A stretch of DNA of 64,000 nucleotides from Acidovorax sp. T1 (GTDB lineage Bacteria > Pseudomonadota > Gammaproteobacteria > Burkholderiales > Burkholderiaceae_C). The notes under the pieces were generated by a model. It was not told the origin of the DNA. It worked only from the letters and a program-made list of their open reading frames with translations, and searched no databases. Location: contig NZ_CP021648.1 of the NCBI RefSeq assembly GCF_002176815.1, forward strand, positions 3,046,001 through 3,110,000. The letters are read 5' to 3'. The translations under genes were made by a program, and so were the position numbers. Each line of letters starts with the position of its first letter. The first letter of the stretch is position 1. Of this stretch, positions 34,896 to 43,739 are shown piece after piece.

Positions 34896-35360
34896 TTATG
34901 GCGCAGCGCCGTAGCTGCGCGACAAGGATTCGGCCACGCACACCGGTTTGTCGCTGCCCTCGCGCTCCACCGTGACCAGCCAGGTCATCTGCAGCCCCTC
35001 GGGCGCCAGGGGCTCGGTGGACTGCAGCTGCAGCCGTGCGCGCAGGCGACTGCCCACCGGCACGGGTGCCGTGAAACGCACCCGGTTCAGGCCGTAGTTC
35101 ACCCCCATGCGGGCGCCTTCGATGCGCATTCCGTCGTCGAAAAACCGAGGAATCAGCGACAGCGTGAGAAAGCCATGCGCAATGGGCCCGCCAAACGGCC
35201 CGGCCTTGGCGCGCTCGGGGTCCACATGAATCCACTGCTGGTCGCCCGTGGCCTGGGCAAACAGGTTGACCTGTTCCTGCGTGATGGTGACCCAGTCGGT
35301 CACGACGACCTCCTGGCCCACGCAGGCACTGACTTCAGAGTAGGAGTGGAAGGTTTTCAT
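34896..35360 (-). CDS. MaoC-family (R)-hydratase/dehydratase
   Basis: 154 residues, single hot-dog domain. The catalytic Asp/His motif is in FAQATGDQQWIHVDPERAK, with the family glycine/proline stretch GPFGGPIAHGFLTLSL. Probably hydrates enoyl-CoA thioesters. Start ATG 35360 (MKTFHSYSEV). No pathway partner next to it, so the substrate is unknown. Confidence 0.92.
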   Translation of the reverse strand: MKTFHSYSEVSACVGQEVVVTDWVTITQEQVNLFAQATGDQQWIHVDPERAKAGPFGGPIAHGFLTLSLIPRFFDDGMRIEGARMGVNYGLNRVRFTAPVPVGSRLRARLQLQSTEPLAPEGLQMTWLVTVEREGSDKPVCVAESLSRSYGAAP

Positions 35361-35441
35361 GCAGGCAATGGTGCGTCGCCGCCCGCACAAGGCCTGTCAG
35401 GCAGGTGACAGCAGTGCCCCCTGCTGACCTCCGGTGGTCCA

Positions 35442-36059
35442 TCAGGCGTCCAGCCAGGAACAGATGCCCTGCCACTGCTCCAGATCGCGCGCCACGCGCG
35501 CGGGCGCCACGTCGAACAGCGTGAGCCCGTGCGCTGCCAGGTGCACATAGTTTTGCGTGTTGCGCAGGTAGCCCAGCACGGGAAAGCCGAGGCTTTCGAC
35601 AAACTGGTGCAACTGGTCAGCCGCGTGGGTGCGGACATCCACCCGCATGCCGACAATGCCCACCTGCACGCCCGCGGCACGGCGGTGCTCGGCCAGCTGG
35701 TCCAGAAAAGCGCGCGTGGCAAAAATATCGAACACGCTGGGCTGCAGCGGCACGATGATGCGGTCGGCCAGCTTGAGCACATCGCCCAGGCGCCGGCCAT
35801 GCAGGCCCGCCGGGGTGTCGAGCACCGCGTGCGAGCTGCCCTTGGGCGGCTTGATGATGTCATCCGCCGTGGCGTCCCAGGCGCCAATGGGGCGGGCAGC
35901 GGGCGGGCGCAGGCTCAGCCACAGGCGGGCGGACTGCTGGCGATCGGTATCGCCCAGGATCACCGGATGCCCCTGGCGGGCGAAATACCCGGCTACGTTG
36001 GTGGAGAGCGTGGACTTGCCCACGCCGCCCTTGGGATTGGCAACTACGACCACTGGCAT
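35442..36059 (-). CDS. orphan ParA-family ATPase
   Basis: 205 residues. Deviant Walker A PKGGVGKSTLSTNVAGYFA, then LGDTDRQQSARLW, Walker B-like HAVLDTPAGL and LQPSVFDIFATRAFLDQL. No parB or parS-like gene adjoins it, so it is one of the orphan ParA/MinD-like proteins that position cell components. A palindromic repeat lies about 45 bp upstream of its start. Confidence 0.88.
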   Translation of the reverse strand: MPVVVVANPKGGVGKSTLSTNVAGYFARQGHPVILGDTDRQQSARLWLSLRPPAARPIGAWDATADDIIKPPKGSSHAVLDTPAGLHGRRLGDVLKLADRIIVPLQPSVFDIFATRAFLDQLAEHRRAAGVQVGIVGMRVDVRTHAADQLHQFVESLGFPVLGYLRNTQNYVHLAAHGLTLFDVAPARVARDLEQWQGICSWLDA

Positions 36060-36105
36060 GACACAACCTCCCGGAATCAACCGTTAAATAAAATTTGAAT
36101 GAAAA

Positions 36106-36150
36106 GTGCCTCTAGCGCTTATGCATAAAGCGCAAGCAGCTATCAAAATC
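36106..36150 (+). repeat. AGCGCTT palindromic repeat, copy 7
   Basis: GTGCCTCTAGCGCTTA, loop, TAAAGCGCAAGCAGCTATCA. Between the ParA start and the LysE stop. Confidence 0.88.
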
Positions 36151-36165
36151 AAAGCAACTGCCGCC

Positions 36166-36804
36166 TCAGGCATGTTGCCCGCCGCGCTTGACGAAGAACA
36201 GCCCCGCGCCCACCGCCATCAGCAAGCCGCCAAACACGCGGTTTTGCGTGCGCACGGCGCTGGCGCTGCGCATCAGGCGGCGCAAGGCGCTGGCCCCGGC
36301 AGCGTAGCCGTGCATCACCGTCACGTCCACCGCGACCGTGGTGGCGGCCATCACCAGCAGCTGTAACCACAGCGGGCGGCCTTCGGTCATGAACTGGGGC
36401 AGCACGGCCACCATGAAGATGATGCCCTTGGGGTTGGTGGCATTGGTCAAAAACCCCGTCAGAAAGCGCTTTTGCCACGGCCCGGCCGGTGCCGCATCGT
36501 CCCCCTGAATGGGCGAGGTGGCACCCGCGCGCCACTGGCTCCAGCCCACATAGATGAGATAGCAGGCGCCCAGCACCTTGACCACGCTGAAGGCCACCTC
36601 GGAGGCCAGCAGCAGCGAGCCCACGCCCGCGCCGGCAATCAGCAAGATCAGCAGCAGCCCGACCTGCAGCCCGGCGATGGTGGCCCCCGTCTTGCGCACG
36701 CCGTAGGACAGGCCGTGGCTCATCGACAACACGGCCCCCGAACCCGGCGACACCGCAATCAGGCACGACGCCGCAAAAAAAGCCAGCCAGGTCTGCAAGT
36801 CCAT
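36166..36804 (-). CDS. LysE/RhtB-family amino-acid exporter
   Basis: 212 residues with about six TM helices. Signature SPGSGAVLSMSHGLSYGVRK near the N-terminus, plus GACYLIYVGWSQWR and the conserved FLTGFLTNATNPKGIIFMVA. Exports an amino acid or homoserine-lactone-like compound; substrate not predictable. Start ATG 36804. Bracketed by two repeat copies. Confidence 0.92.
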   Translation of the reverse strand: MDLQTWLAFFAASCLIAVSPGSGAVLSMSHGLSYGVRKTGATIAGLQVGLLLILLIAGAGVGSLLLASEVAFSVVKVLGACYLIYVGWSQWRAGATSPIQGDDAAPAGPWQKRFLTGFLTNATNPKGIIFMVAVLPQFMTEGRPLWLQLLVMAATTVAVDVTVMHGYAAGASALRRLMRSASAVRTQNRVFGGLLMAVGAGLFFVKRGGQHA

Positions 36805-36881
36805 GAAAAAGTCCACACAAGAAGGAAAGAAGGGCAAGCATCTTAGCAACCGGACGCTCGCCCCCTTGAATACGAACAATA

Positions 36882-36935
36882 ATGCGCACCAGCGCTTATG
36901 GATAAAGCGCTACAAGCTATCAACAATATAGCAAT
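36882..36935 (+). repeat. AGCGCTT palindromic repeat, copy 8
   Basis: GCGCACCAGCGCTTATG, GATAAAGCGCTACAAGCTAT, then CAACAATATAGCAATC. In the 202-bp divergent gap between LysE and the Kef antiporter, so it may overlap a promoter. Confidence 0.85.
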
Positions 36936-37006
36936 CGAAAGCAATGCCAGAATCGGCGCCACACTCGCCGCTGGCGGGCCACCTTTCCCGCCCACGCTCA
37001 CACCCC

Positions 37007-38872
37007 ATGGAACACGCACCCACCTGGCTCACCTACGGCTTTTTGTACCTGGGCGCCGCGGTGCTGGCCGTGCCCATTGCCAAGGCCCTGGGGCTGGGCG
37101 CCATCATTGGCTACCTGGCGGCGGGCATTGCCATCGGGCCGTGGGGCCTGGCGCTGGTGAGCAATGTGCAAGACATCCTGCACTTTGCCGAGTTCGGCGT
37201 GGTGCTGATGCTGTTCCTCGTCGGGCTGGAACTCCAGCCCAGCCGCCTGTGGAGCCTGCGCCGGCCCATTTTCGGCCTGGGTTCGGCGCAGGTGCTGGGC
37301 TGTGCGGCCGCGCTGTTTGCGCTGGGCTGGCTGGCGGGGCTACCCTGGCGCATCAGCCTGGTGGGCGCGCTGGGGCTGGCGCTGTCGTCCACGGCCATCG
37401 CACTGCAATCGCTGTCCGAGCGCAATCTGCTGCGCACCAGCAGCGGCCAGGCGGCGTTTTCCATTTTGCTGTTCCAGGACGTGGCGGCCATTCCCATCCT
37501 GGCCCTGCTGCCGCTGCTGGGCGCCGCCGCCGTCGGCCAGGGCGCCGAGCTCGGTGCCAGCGACCTTGCCGTGGAAGCGCTCAAGATCGTGGGCGTGATC
37601 GGCGCCATCGTGCTGGGGGGCCGGCTGCTGCTGCGGCCGCTGCTGCGCTGGATCGCCAAAAGCAAGACCCCCGAAATCTTCACCGCTGCCGCCCTGCTGC
37701 TGGTGGTGGGCATTGCCTACCTGATGGTGCTGGTGGGGTTGTCGATGGCGCTGGGCGCCTTTTTGGCGGGCGTGCTGCTGGCCGACAGCGAATACCGCCG
37801 CGCGCTCGAAGCCGACATCGAGCCCTTCAAGGGCCTGCTGCTGGGGCTGTTCTTCATTGCCGTGGGCATGAGCATCGACTTTGGCGTGCTCATGCGTTCG
37901 CCCTGGCAGATGGCGGCCCTGGTGCTGGGTTTTCTGGTCGTCAAGGCCGTGGTGATCTATGGGCTGGCGCGGGCGGCCCAGATCCCCTACCAGGAGCGGC
38001 CAGTGTTCACGCTGCTGCTGGCCCAGGGCGGCGAGTTTGCGTTTGTGGTGTTCCAGGCGGCCGCTGGCGCCCGGGTTCTGAAAACCGAAACCGCCTCGCT
38101 GCTGATTGGCGCCGTGGCGCTGTCCATGCTGCTGAGCCAGCTGCTGCTGGTGCTGCTGGACCGGCTGCTGCTGCGCCGCTTCGCCACCCTCAAAAAGCCG
38201 CCCCCCGCGGCCGAGATATCCGAACCCCAGGAGGCGCCCGTGCTCATCGCCGGCTTTGGCCGCTATGGCCAGATCGTGGCCCGCATGATGCTGGCACAGG
38301 GCGTGCCCACCACGGTGCTCGACCACAGCGTCGAGATTCTGGAAGTGGCGCGCGCCTTTGGCTACCGCGTGTTCTACGGCGACGCCACCCGGCTCGACCT
38401 GCTGCGCATGGCCGGCGCCGGCCAGGCCCGCGTGCTGGTGGTGGCGGTGGACGACCCCGAGCAGTCGCTCAAGATCGTGGCGCTGGCGCGCAAGCATTTC
38501 CCCCAGCTGGCCGTGGTGGCCCGCGCCCGCGACCTGACACACTGGAACGCGCTGCGTGACCTGGGCGTGACGAACGTGCAGCGCGAGCTATTCGAGTCGA
38601 GCCTGCTGAGCGCCCGCAGCGTGCTCGAACTCATGGGCCTGCCACCCGCCGAGGCACAAGACATCACGCAGCGCTTTCGCACACACAACATTGCGCTGGC
38701 CGACCGCATGTACCCACACCACCAGGACCGCGCCAAGATGATTGCCGTGGCCCGCGAGGGGCGCAACCAGCTGGCCGAGCAGATGGCCAAGGAACGGCAG
38801 GAGCGCCAGGCCGCCATGCCCGCCGACGCCGACGCCGCCCCAGGATTGCCCGGAAAATTGGATCAAAAATAG
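37007..38872 (+). CDS. Kef-type K+/H+ (cation/proton) antiporter with RCK domain
   Basis: 621 residues: about 12 TM helices of the CPA2 family (residues 1-385, with FGVVLMLFLVGLELQPSRLW, LSSTAIALQSL and AQGGEFAFVVFQ), then a cytosolic TrkA-N/RCK domain (about 405-520, VLIAGFGRYGQIVARMML and VFYGDATRLDLLRMAG). This is the KefB/KefC architecture, normally gated by glutathione adducts. The charged C-terminal tail is short. No kefG/F-like partner nearby. The stop codon lies in the edge of repeat copy 9. Confidence 0.93.
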   Translation: MEHAPTWLTYGFLYLGAAVLAVPIAKALGLGAIIGYLAAGIAIGPWGLALVSNVQDILHFAEFGVVLMLFLVGLELQPSRLWSLRRPIFGLGSAQVLGCAAALFALGWLAGLPWRISLVGALGLALSSTAIALQSLSERNLLRTSSGQAAFSILLFQDVAAIPILALLPLLGAAAVGQGAELGASDLAVEALKIVGVIGAIVLGGRLLLRPLLRWIAKSKTPEIFTAAALLLVVGIAYLMVLVGLSMALGAFLAGVLLADSEYRRALEADIEPFKGLLLGLFFIAVGMSIDFGVLMRSPWQMAALVLGFLVVKAVVIYGLARAAQIPYQERPVFTLLLAQGGEFAFVVFQAAAGARVLKTETASLLIGAVALSMLLSQLLLVLLDRLLLRRFATLKKPPPAAEISEPQEAPVLIAGFGRYGQIVARMMLAQGVPTTVLDHSVEILEVARAFGYRVFYGDATRLDLLRMAGAGQARVLVVAVDDPEQSLKIVALARKHFPQLAVVARARDLTHWNALRDLGVTNVQRELFESSLLSARSVLELMGLPPAEAQDITQRFRTHNIALADRMYPHHQDRAKMIAVAREGRNQLAEQMAKERQERQAAMPADADAAPGLPGKLDQK

Positions 38873-38923
38873 GCTCTAGCGCTTTCACAACAAGCGCATG
38901 CAGCTATATATTTAGTAGCAAAT
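38871..38923 (+). repeat. AGCGCTT palindromic repeat, copy 9
   Basis: AGGCTCTAGCGCTT, loop, CAAGCGCATGCAGCTATATA then TTTAGTAGCAAAT. Begins within the antiporter stop codon and fills most of the 81-bp gap to the next gene. Confidence 0.88.
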
Positions 38924-38953
38924 CATTCACCCCCCCCCGCTACCATCGCCCTC

Positions 38954-39595
38954 ATGGACCTGTCCGAAACCCCGTGGATACACACCCTGCGTTTTGTGCT
39001 GGAAATTGCGGCCACCGTGGCCTTTGCGCTGTCGGGCATGGTTGCCGCCGCGCGCCAGCGCATGGATGCCGTGGGCGTGTGCGTGGTGGCCTTTGTGGCC
39101 GCCTTTGGCGGCGGCACCCTGCGCGACCTGCTGCTGGACCAGCGGCCCTTCTTCTGGGTGCGCCACACGGGCTATGTGTGGGGCATCCTGGCGCTGTGCG
39201 TGGGCGCCATGCTGTTCATGCGCCGGCGCCACATCAAGCCCACCGAGCGCGCCATGGTGCTGCCCGACACCATCGGCCTGGGCCTGTTTGCGGCGGTGGG
39301 CGTGGATGTGGCCATGACCGTGGGCATGCCCCCGCTCATCGCCGTCATGATGGGCGTGATCACCGGCGTGTTTGGCGGCGTGCTGCGCGATGTGCTGTGC
39401 AACGAGGTGCCCCAGGCCTTCAGCGACCACCGCCCCTATGCCCTGTGCGCCTTTGCCGGCGGCTGGGTGGACGTGGCCCTGCGCCAGTTGGAGGTGCCCG
39501 ACTGGGCACCGCTGCTGGCCTGCGTGCTGGTGACCGGCGGGTTGCGCGTGCTGGCGCTGTGGCGCAACTGGCAGTTGCCGGCGTGGCGGGTGTAA
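38954..39595 (+). CDS. TRIC/YicG-family membrane protein (UPF0126)
   Basis: 213 residues with about seven TM helices in two repeated triplets. The paired family motifs FGGGTLRDLLLDQRPFFWV and FGGVLRDVLCNEVPQAF are present. Bacterial TRIC-type proteins form cation channels, and some YicG members have been linked to glycine or other small-substrate transport. Sits between two repeat copies. Confidence 0.93.
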   Translation: MDLSETPWIHTLRFVLEIAATVAFALSGMVAAARQRMDAVGVCVVAFVAAFGGGTLRDLLLDQRPFFWVRHTGYVWGILALCVGAMLFMRRRHIKPTERAMVLPDTIGLGLFAAVGVDVAMTVGMPPLIAVMMGVITGVFGGVLRDVLCNEVPQAFSDHRPYALCAFAGGWVDVALRQLEVPDWAPLLACVLVTGGLRVLALWRNWQLPAWRV

Positions 39596-39622
39596 ACGTG
39601 CACCACGTTTCCTGAAACAAAA

Positions 39623-39661
39623 ATAGCTGCTGGCGCACCATGCATGTGCGCCAGCAGCTAT
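39623..39661. terminator. AGCGCTT-type repeat, copy 10, as a 16-bp perfect hairpin
   Basis: ATAGCTGCTGGCGCAC (39623-39638) pairs perfectly with 39646-39661 around a CATGCAT loop. Both arms are made of the GCAGCTAT end of the repeat family, so this copy is symmetric. Located between the convergent TRIC and Bug genes, where it can end both transcripts. Confidence 0.85.
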
Positions 39662-39687
39662 CAATTCAGAAGCAACTGCGGTGCGGA

Positions 39688-40698
39688 TCAGTCGAGGCTT
39701 GCGCCCGACTCCTTGACCACCTTGCCCCACTTGGTCGATTCCGACTTGATGAAGGCAGCAAACTGGGCTGGCGTCTCATTGACGGACTCGCCACCCTGGT
39801 CGGCGATCTTTTTCTTCACCTCGGGGTTGGCCAGCACCTTGGCCAGCGCGGCGCTGAGCTTGTCCAGCACCGGCTTGGGCGTGGCGGCGGGCGCAAACAT
39901 GCCGAACCACGACATGGCCTCATAGCCGGGCACGCCGGCTTCGGCGATGGTTGGCACATCGGGCAGCTCGGGCGAGCGCTTGGCGGTGCTGATGGCAATG
40001 GCGCGCAGCTTGCCAGAACGCACATGCGGAATCACCGAGGGCAGGTTGTCGAACATGATGGCAATCTGGTTGCCCAGCAGATCGGTCACGGCCGGTGCGC
40101 TGCCCTTGTAGGGGATGTGCGTGAGATCAACCTTGGCCAACGACTTGAACAACTCGCCCGAGAGGTGCGGCGACGCGCCGTTGCCGGGCGAGCCGAAGTT
40201 GATCTTGCCGGGGTTGGCCTTGGCATAGGCGATCATCTCGGGCACTGTCTTGAACGGCTGCTGGGGGTTGGCCACCAGCAGGTTGGGCACATTGGCCACG
40301 CGCGTCAGCGGTGCGAAGTCCTTGATGGGGTCAAAAGGCATCTTCTTGTACAGGCTGGCGTTGATGGCGTGCGTGCCCACGGTGCCCATGAACAGGGTGT
40401 AGCCATCGGCCGCGGCCCTGGCGGCGTATTGCCCGCCAATGTTGCCGCCCGCGCCGGCCTTGTTGTCCACCACCACCGGCTGGCCCAGCTCGGTCGAAAG
40501 GTATTGGCCCACCAGGCGCGCCAGGATGTCGGTCGTGCCGCCGGCCGAGAACGGCACGACGATGGAGATGGGCTTGGTGGGATAGGCCTGCGCAAAGGCA
40601 GCGCCCGGCAGGGTTGCCGCGCCCGCCGCCAGGCTGGCCAGCACTGCCAGGGCCTTGCGGCGGCCAGCCAGGGAGGTGCGGTGTGTCAAAGTGGTCAT
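39688..40698 (-). CDS. Bug/TctC-family solute-binding protein in the pca operon
   Basis: 336 residues. Signal peptide with a twin-Arg-like RRK near the start, ending AFAQ. Then YPTKPISIVVPFSAGGTTD, NKAGAGGNIGGQYAARAAAD and HIPYKGSAPAVTDLLGNQI, which mark a tripartite tricarboxylate-type binding protein. No TctA/B genes nearby. As last gene in line with pcaI-J-F-D and an SDR, it may bind an aromatic acid or a dicarboxylate feeding the beta-ketoadipate pathway. Confidence 0.92.
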   Translation of the reverse strand: MTTLTHRTSLAGRRKALAVLASLAAGAATLPGAAFAQAYPTKPISIVVPFSAGGTTDILARLVGQYLSTELGQPVVVDNKAGAGGNIGGQYAARAAADGYTLFMGTVGTHAINASLYKKMPFDPIKDFAPLTRVANVPNLLVANPQQPFKTVPEMIAYAKANPGKINFGSPGNGASPHLSGELFKSLAKVDLTHIPYKGSAPAVTDLLGNQIAIMFDNLPSVIPHVRSGKLRAIAISTAKRSPELPDVPTIAEAGVPGYEAMSWFGMFAPAATPKPVLDKLSAALAKVLANPEVKKKIADQGGESVNETPAQFAAFIKSESTKWGKVVKESGASLD

Positions 40699-40782
40699 GG
40701 TTGTTTCCTCGGTCTTGCTCGGGAGAATGGTGTCTGCGGCGCGGGGCGTGCATGCCCTTGCACAGCAGCCAGTGTCAAGGCC

Positions 40783-40917
40783 TCACAGGTGGGGCCGGAT
40801 CATGATGACCGCGATATAGATCGCGGCCACCAGGAACATCGACACCACGGCATTGTCCGTGGTGCTTTTCAATTGTAGGTACGGCAGCGCCGGCGCACAT
40901 GGCATGGCGCAAGCCAT
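40783..40917 (-). CDS. possible small membrane protein
   Basis: ORF of 44 codons from ATG 40917 (or 29 codons from TTG 40872). The only structure is a C-terminal hydrophobic helix VVSMFLVAAIYIAVIMI followed by RPHL. It lies in a 242-bp gap in line with the pca genes. No family recognised and no convincing ribosome site, so it may not be translated. Confidence 0.35.
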   Translation of the reverse strand: MACAMPCAPALPYLQLKSTTDNAVVSMFLVAAIYIAVIMIRPHL

Positions 40918-40940
40918 CAAAACCCGCCGTCGCCATGCCG

Positions 40941-41669
40941 TCAGACGCCCGCCACGCCGACGGTCATGCCGCCGCAGACATACAGAACCTGGCCCGTGAC
41001 AAAACCGCTGCGCGCGTCCAGCAGGTAGCTGGCGGCATGGGCCACGTCGTCGGGCGTGCCGATGCGCCTGACGGGCACGGCCTCGATGATGGCGCGGGTG
41101 CGCGGTGCGTCGGGTGGGTTGGCGCGGTCGAACAATTCGGTGCGGATGGGGCCGGGCCCGATGGCGTTGGCCGTGATGCCGTGCGGCCCCAGCTCCAGCG
41201 CCCACACGCGTGTCATGCCGATCAGGCCGGCCTTGGTGGCGGCGTAGGCGGTGCGCAGCTCTTTGCCCAGCGCCGCGCGCGAGGACATGTTGACGATGCG
41301 CCCGAAGCCCGCCGCCTTCATGCCCGGCAGCAGGGCCTGCATGCACTGGAAAGCGCAGCGCAGGTTAAGCGCCACCGCCAGGTCGAATTCGGCCAGCGTC
41401 TGGTGCTCGGCATCGGCCGGCACCACCACGCCCACGTTGTTGACCAGCCGGGTGATGGGGCCACCGGCCAGCGCTTCTTGCAATGCGCGCGCGGTGTCGG
41501 CCGCATCCGACAGGTCGGCGCGGATGCCACCGGGCACGCCGTCCACCATGCGGTCAATGACGACCGGCAGGTAGCCCTCGGCGCGGCAGCGCTCGGCAAT
41601 GGCGGCACCGATGCCGGCGGCGCCGCCCGTGATCAGTACGCGCTCGGGGGTGGTGTTCGGGTGGGTCAT
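40941..41669 (-). CDS. short-chain dehydrogenase/reductase (SDR)
   Basis: 242 residues, classical SDR. Cofactor motif ITGGAAGIGAAIAE, NNVGVVVPADAEHQ, the catalytic Ser in IVNMSSRAA and Y-x-x-x-K in TAYAATKAG. The motif after beta-2 ends in D (VVIDRM), which favours NAD(H). Downstream of pcaD with 36 bp between, so likely co-transcribed. Substrate not predictable; it could oxidise an aromatic or alicyclic precursor of protocatechuate. Confidence 0.9.
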   Translation of the reverse strand: MTHPNTTPERVLITGGAAGIGAAIAERCRAEGYLPVVIDRMVDGVPGGIRADLSDAADTARALQEALAGGPITRLVNNVGVVVPADAEHQTLAEFDLAVALNLRCAFQCMQALLPGMKAAGFGRIVNMSSRAALGKELRTAYAATKAGLIGMTRVWALELGPHGITANAIGPGPIRTELFDRANPPDAPRTRAIIEAVPVRRIGTPDDVAHAASYLLDARSGFVTGQVLYVCGGMTVGVAGV

Positions 41670-41705
41670 GGCTTTTGCAGGGGCGTTGTGTGGTGTGCTA
41701 ACGGC

Positions 41706-42506
41706 TTAGGCACCGGTGGCCAGAAAGGCGGCCAGTGCATCGTCAAACGCGGCCGGTGCCTCGAGGTTGGACAGGTGCGAAGCCGGCACTTCGGCCAGGC
41801 GCGCGCCCCCTATGGCCCGCTGCATGGCCTGCGCATCGGCCACGGTGGTCACCGGGTCGCTGGCACCGGCAATCAGCAACGTGGGCACGCGGATGGCGGC
41901 CATGGCGCCCCGCAGATCGGCCTGGGCCAGGGCATCGCAGCAGGCGGCATAGCCTTCGGGCGCGATGTCGGCAATCCAGCCTTGCGCCGTGGCCACCAGC
42001 GCGGGCTGGGCCGCGATGAAGGGCTCGGTGAACCAGCGGCCGGGCGACGAGGCCGCCAGCTCGGCCATGGCTGCAGTGCCCTTGTCGCGCACCAGCGCAG
42101 CGCGGGTTTGCCAGCCTTCGGCCGTGCCAATCTTGGCGGCGCTGTTGCACACCACCAGGTGGTTCAGGCGCTCGCCCGCGTGCACGCCCAGCCACAGCCC
42201 GGTAAGGCCACCCATGGAGATGCCGCAAAAGCTGGCTTTGGCGATATTCAGAGCATCCAGCAGCGCCACCACATCGCCGCCGAGCTGCTCAAAGCTGTAG
42301 GGGCCTGGCGACACCACGCTGCCACCATGGCCGCGCGTGTCGTAGCGCAGCACGCGGTGGGTTTGGGCGAAGTGCTGCGCCTGCGTGTCCCACATCTCCA
42401 GCGTGGTGCCCAGCGAGTTGGAAAACACCAGCACGGGCGCATCCGCACGCCCGTCCAGGCGCACACGGAATGGCCCGCCGGGGGTGTCGATGGTTTGCGT
42501 CTGCAT
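41706..42506 (-). CDS. pcaD: 3-oxoadipate enol-lactonase
   Basis: 266-residue alpha/beta-hydrolase opening beta-ketoadipate enol-lactone to beta-ketoadipate. Nucleophile serine in FCGISMGGLTGLWLG; VLRYDTRGHGGSVVSPGPYS and the late ASHLSNLEAP histidine region fit PcaD. The ATG is two bases after the pcaF stop (TGAGCATG), showing tight coupling. No fused pcaC domain. Confidence 0.93.
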   Translation of the reverse strand: MQTQTIDTPGGPFRVRLDGRADAPVLVFSNSLGTTLEMWDTQAQHFAQTHRVLRYDTRGHGGSVVSPGPYSFEQLGGDVVALLDALNIAKASFCGISMGGLTGLWLGVHAGERLNHLVVCNSAAKIGTAEGWQTRAALVRDKGTAAMAELAASSPGRWFTEPFIAAQPALVATAQGWIADIAPEGYAACCDALAQADLRGAMAAIRVPTLLIAGASDPVTTVADAQAMQRAIGGARLAEVPASHLSNLEAPAAFDDALAAFLATGA

Positions 42507-42508
42507 GC

Positions 42509-43711
42509 TCAGACCCGTTCGAGGATCACGGCAATGCCCTGCCCCACGCCGATGCACATGGTGCACAGCGCGTATTTGCCGCCGGTGGCGTGCAGGCGGT
42601 TCACGGCCGTGGTGGCCAGGCGGGCGCCGCTGGCGCCCAGCGGGTGGCCCAGCGCAATGGCGCCGCCCCAGGCGTTCACGCGGGCGTCGTCGTCTTTCAG
42701 GCCCAGGGCGCGCAGCACGGCCAGGCCTTGTGCTGCAAAGGCTTCGTTGAGCTCGATCACGTCCATGTGGTCGATGGTGAGGCCGGTTTGCGCCAGCACC
42801 TTCAGGGTGGCGGGCGTGGGGCCAAAGCCCATGATGCGCGGCGCCACGCCGGCGGTGGCCATGCCCACCACGCGGGCGCGCGGCGTCAGGCCATATTGGG
42901 CGGCGCTGGCTTCGTTGGCCAGCAGCAGCGCGCAGGCGCCATCGTTCACACCCGAGGCATTGCCTGCGGTGACGGTGCCGTCGGGCCGCACCACGCCCTT
43001 GAGCTTGGCCAGCGCTTCCAGACTGGTCTCGCGGGGGTGTTCGTCCTGGCTGACGATGATGGCGTCGCCCTTTTTCTGGGGAATCGTCACCGCCACGATT
43101 TCACGCGCCAGGTGGCCGGCCTTGATCGCCGCCACGGCGTTGAGCTGGCTGCGCAGGGCCATGCGGTCTTGCGCCTCGCGCTCGATGCCGAAATCGGTGG
43201 CCACGTTTTCGGCCGTTTCGGGCATGGAATCGACGCCGTATTGCGCCTTCATCAGCTTGTTGACGAAGCGCCAGCCGATGGTGGTGTCATACACCGCGTT
43301 GTTGCGGCTGAAGGCGCTTTCGGCCTTGGGCATGACAAACGGGGCGCGGCTCATGCTTTCCACGCCGCCAGCGATCATCAACCCCGCTTCGCCGGCCTTG
43401 ATGGCGCGCGCGGCCGTGCCCACGGCATCGAGGCCCGAACCGCACAGGCGGTTGATGGTGGCGCCCGGCACTTCCACCGGCAGGCCCGCCAGCAGGCTGG
43501 ACATATGGGCCACGTTGCGGTTGTCTTCGCCGGCCTGGTTGGCGCAGCCATAGAGCACATCGGTCACGGCGGCCCAGTCCACGCCCGGGTTGCGCTCCAT
43601 CAGCGCCTTGAGCGGGATGGCGCCGAGGTCGTCGGTGCGGACACTGGACAAGGCACCGCCGTAGCGGCCGAAGGGGGTGCGGATGGCGTCACAGATGAAG
43701 GCTTGGGTCAT
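42509..43711 (-). CDS. pcaF: beta-ketoadipyl-CoA thiolase
   Basis: 400-residue thiolase cleaving beta-ketoadipyl-CoA to succinyl-CoA and acetyl-CoA. Acylated cysteine in NRLCGSGLDAVG; proton-shuttle residues in GGAIALGHPLGASGAR and CTMCIGVGQG. The frame is open upstream, but ATG 43711 (MTQAFICDAIRTPFGRYGG) is the family start. Between pcaJ (28 bp) and pcaD. Confidence 0.96.
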   Translation of the reverse strand: MTQAFICDAIRTPFGRYGGALSSVRTDDLGAIPLKALMERNPGVDWAAVTDVLYGCANQAGEDNRNVAHMSSLLAGLPVEVPGATINRLCGSGLDAVGTAARAIKAGEAGLMIAGGVESMSRAPFVMPKAESAFSRNNAVYDTTIGWRFVNKLMKAQYGVDSMPETAENVATDFGIEREAQDRMALRSQLNAVAAIKAGHLAREIVAVTIPQKKGDAIIVSQDEHPRETSLEALAKLKGVVRPDGTVTAGNASGVNDGACALLLANEASAAQYGLTPRARVVGMATAGVAPRIMGFGPTPATLKVLAQTGLTIDHMDVIELNEAFAAQGLAVLRALGLKDDDARVNAWGGAIALGHPLGASGARLATTAVNRLHATGGKYALCTMCIGVGQGIAVILERV

Positions 43712-43739
43712 GGTGTCTCCTGGGATATCTAAGGAAGGT

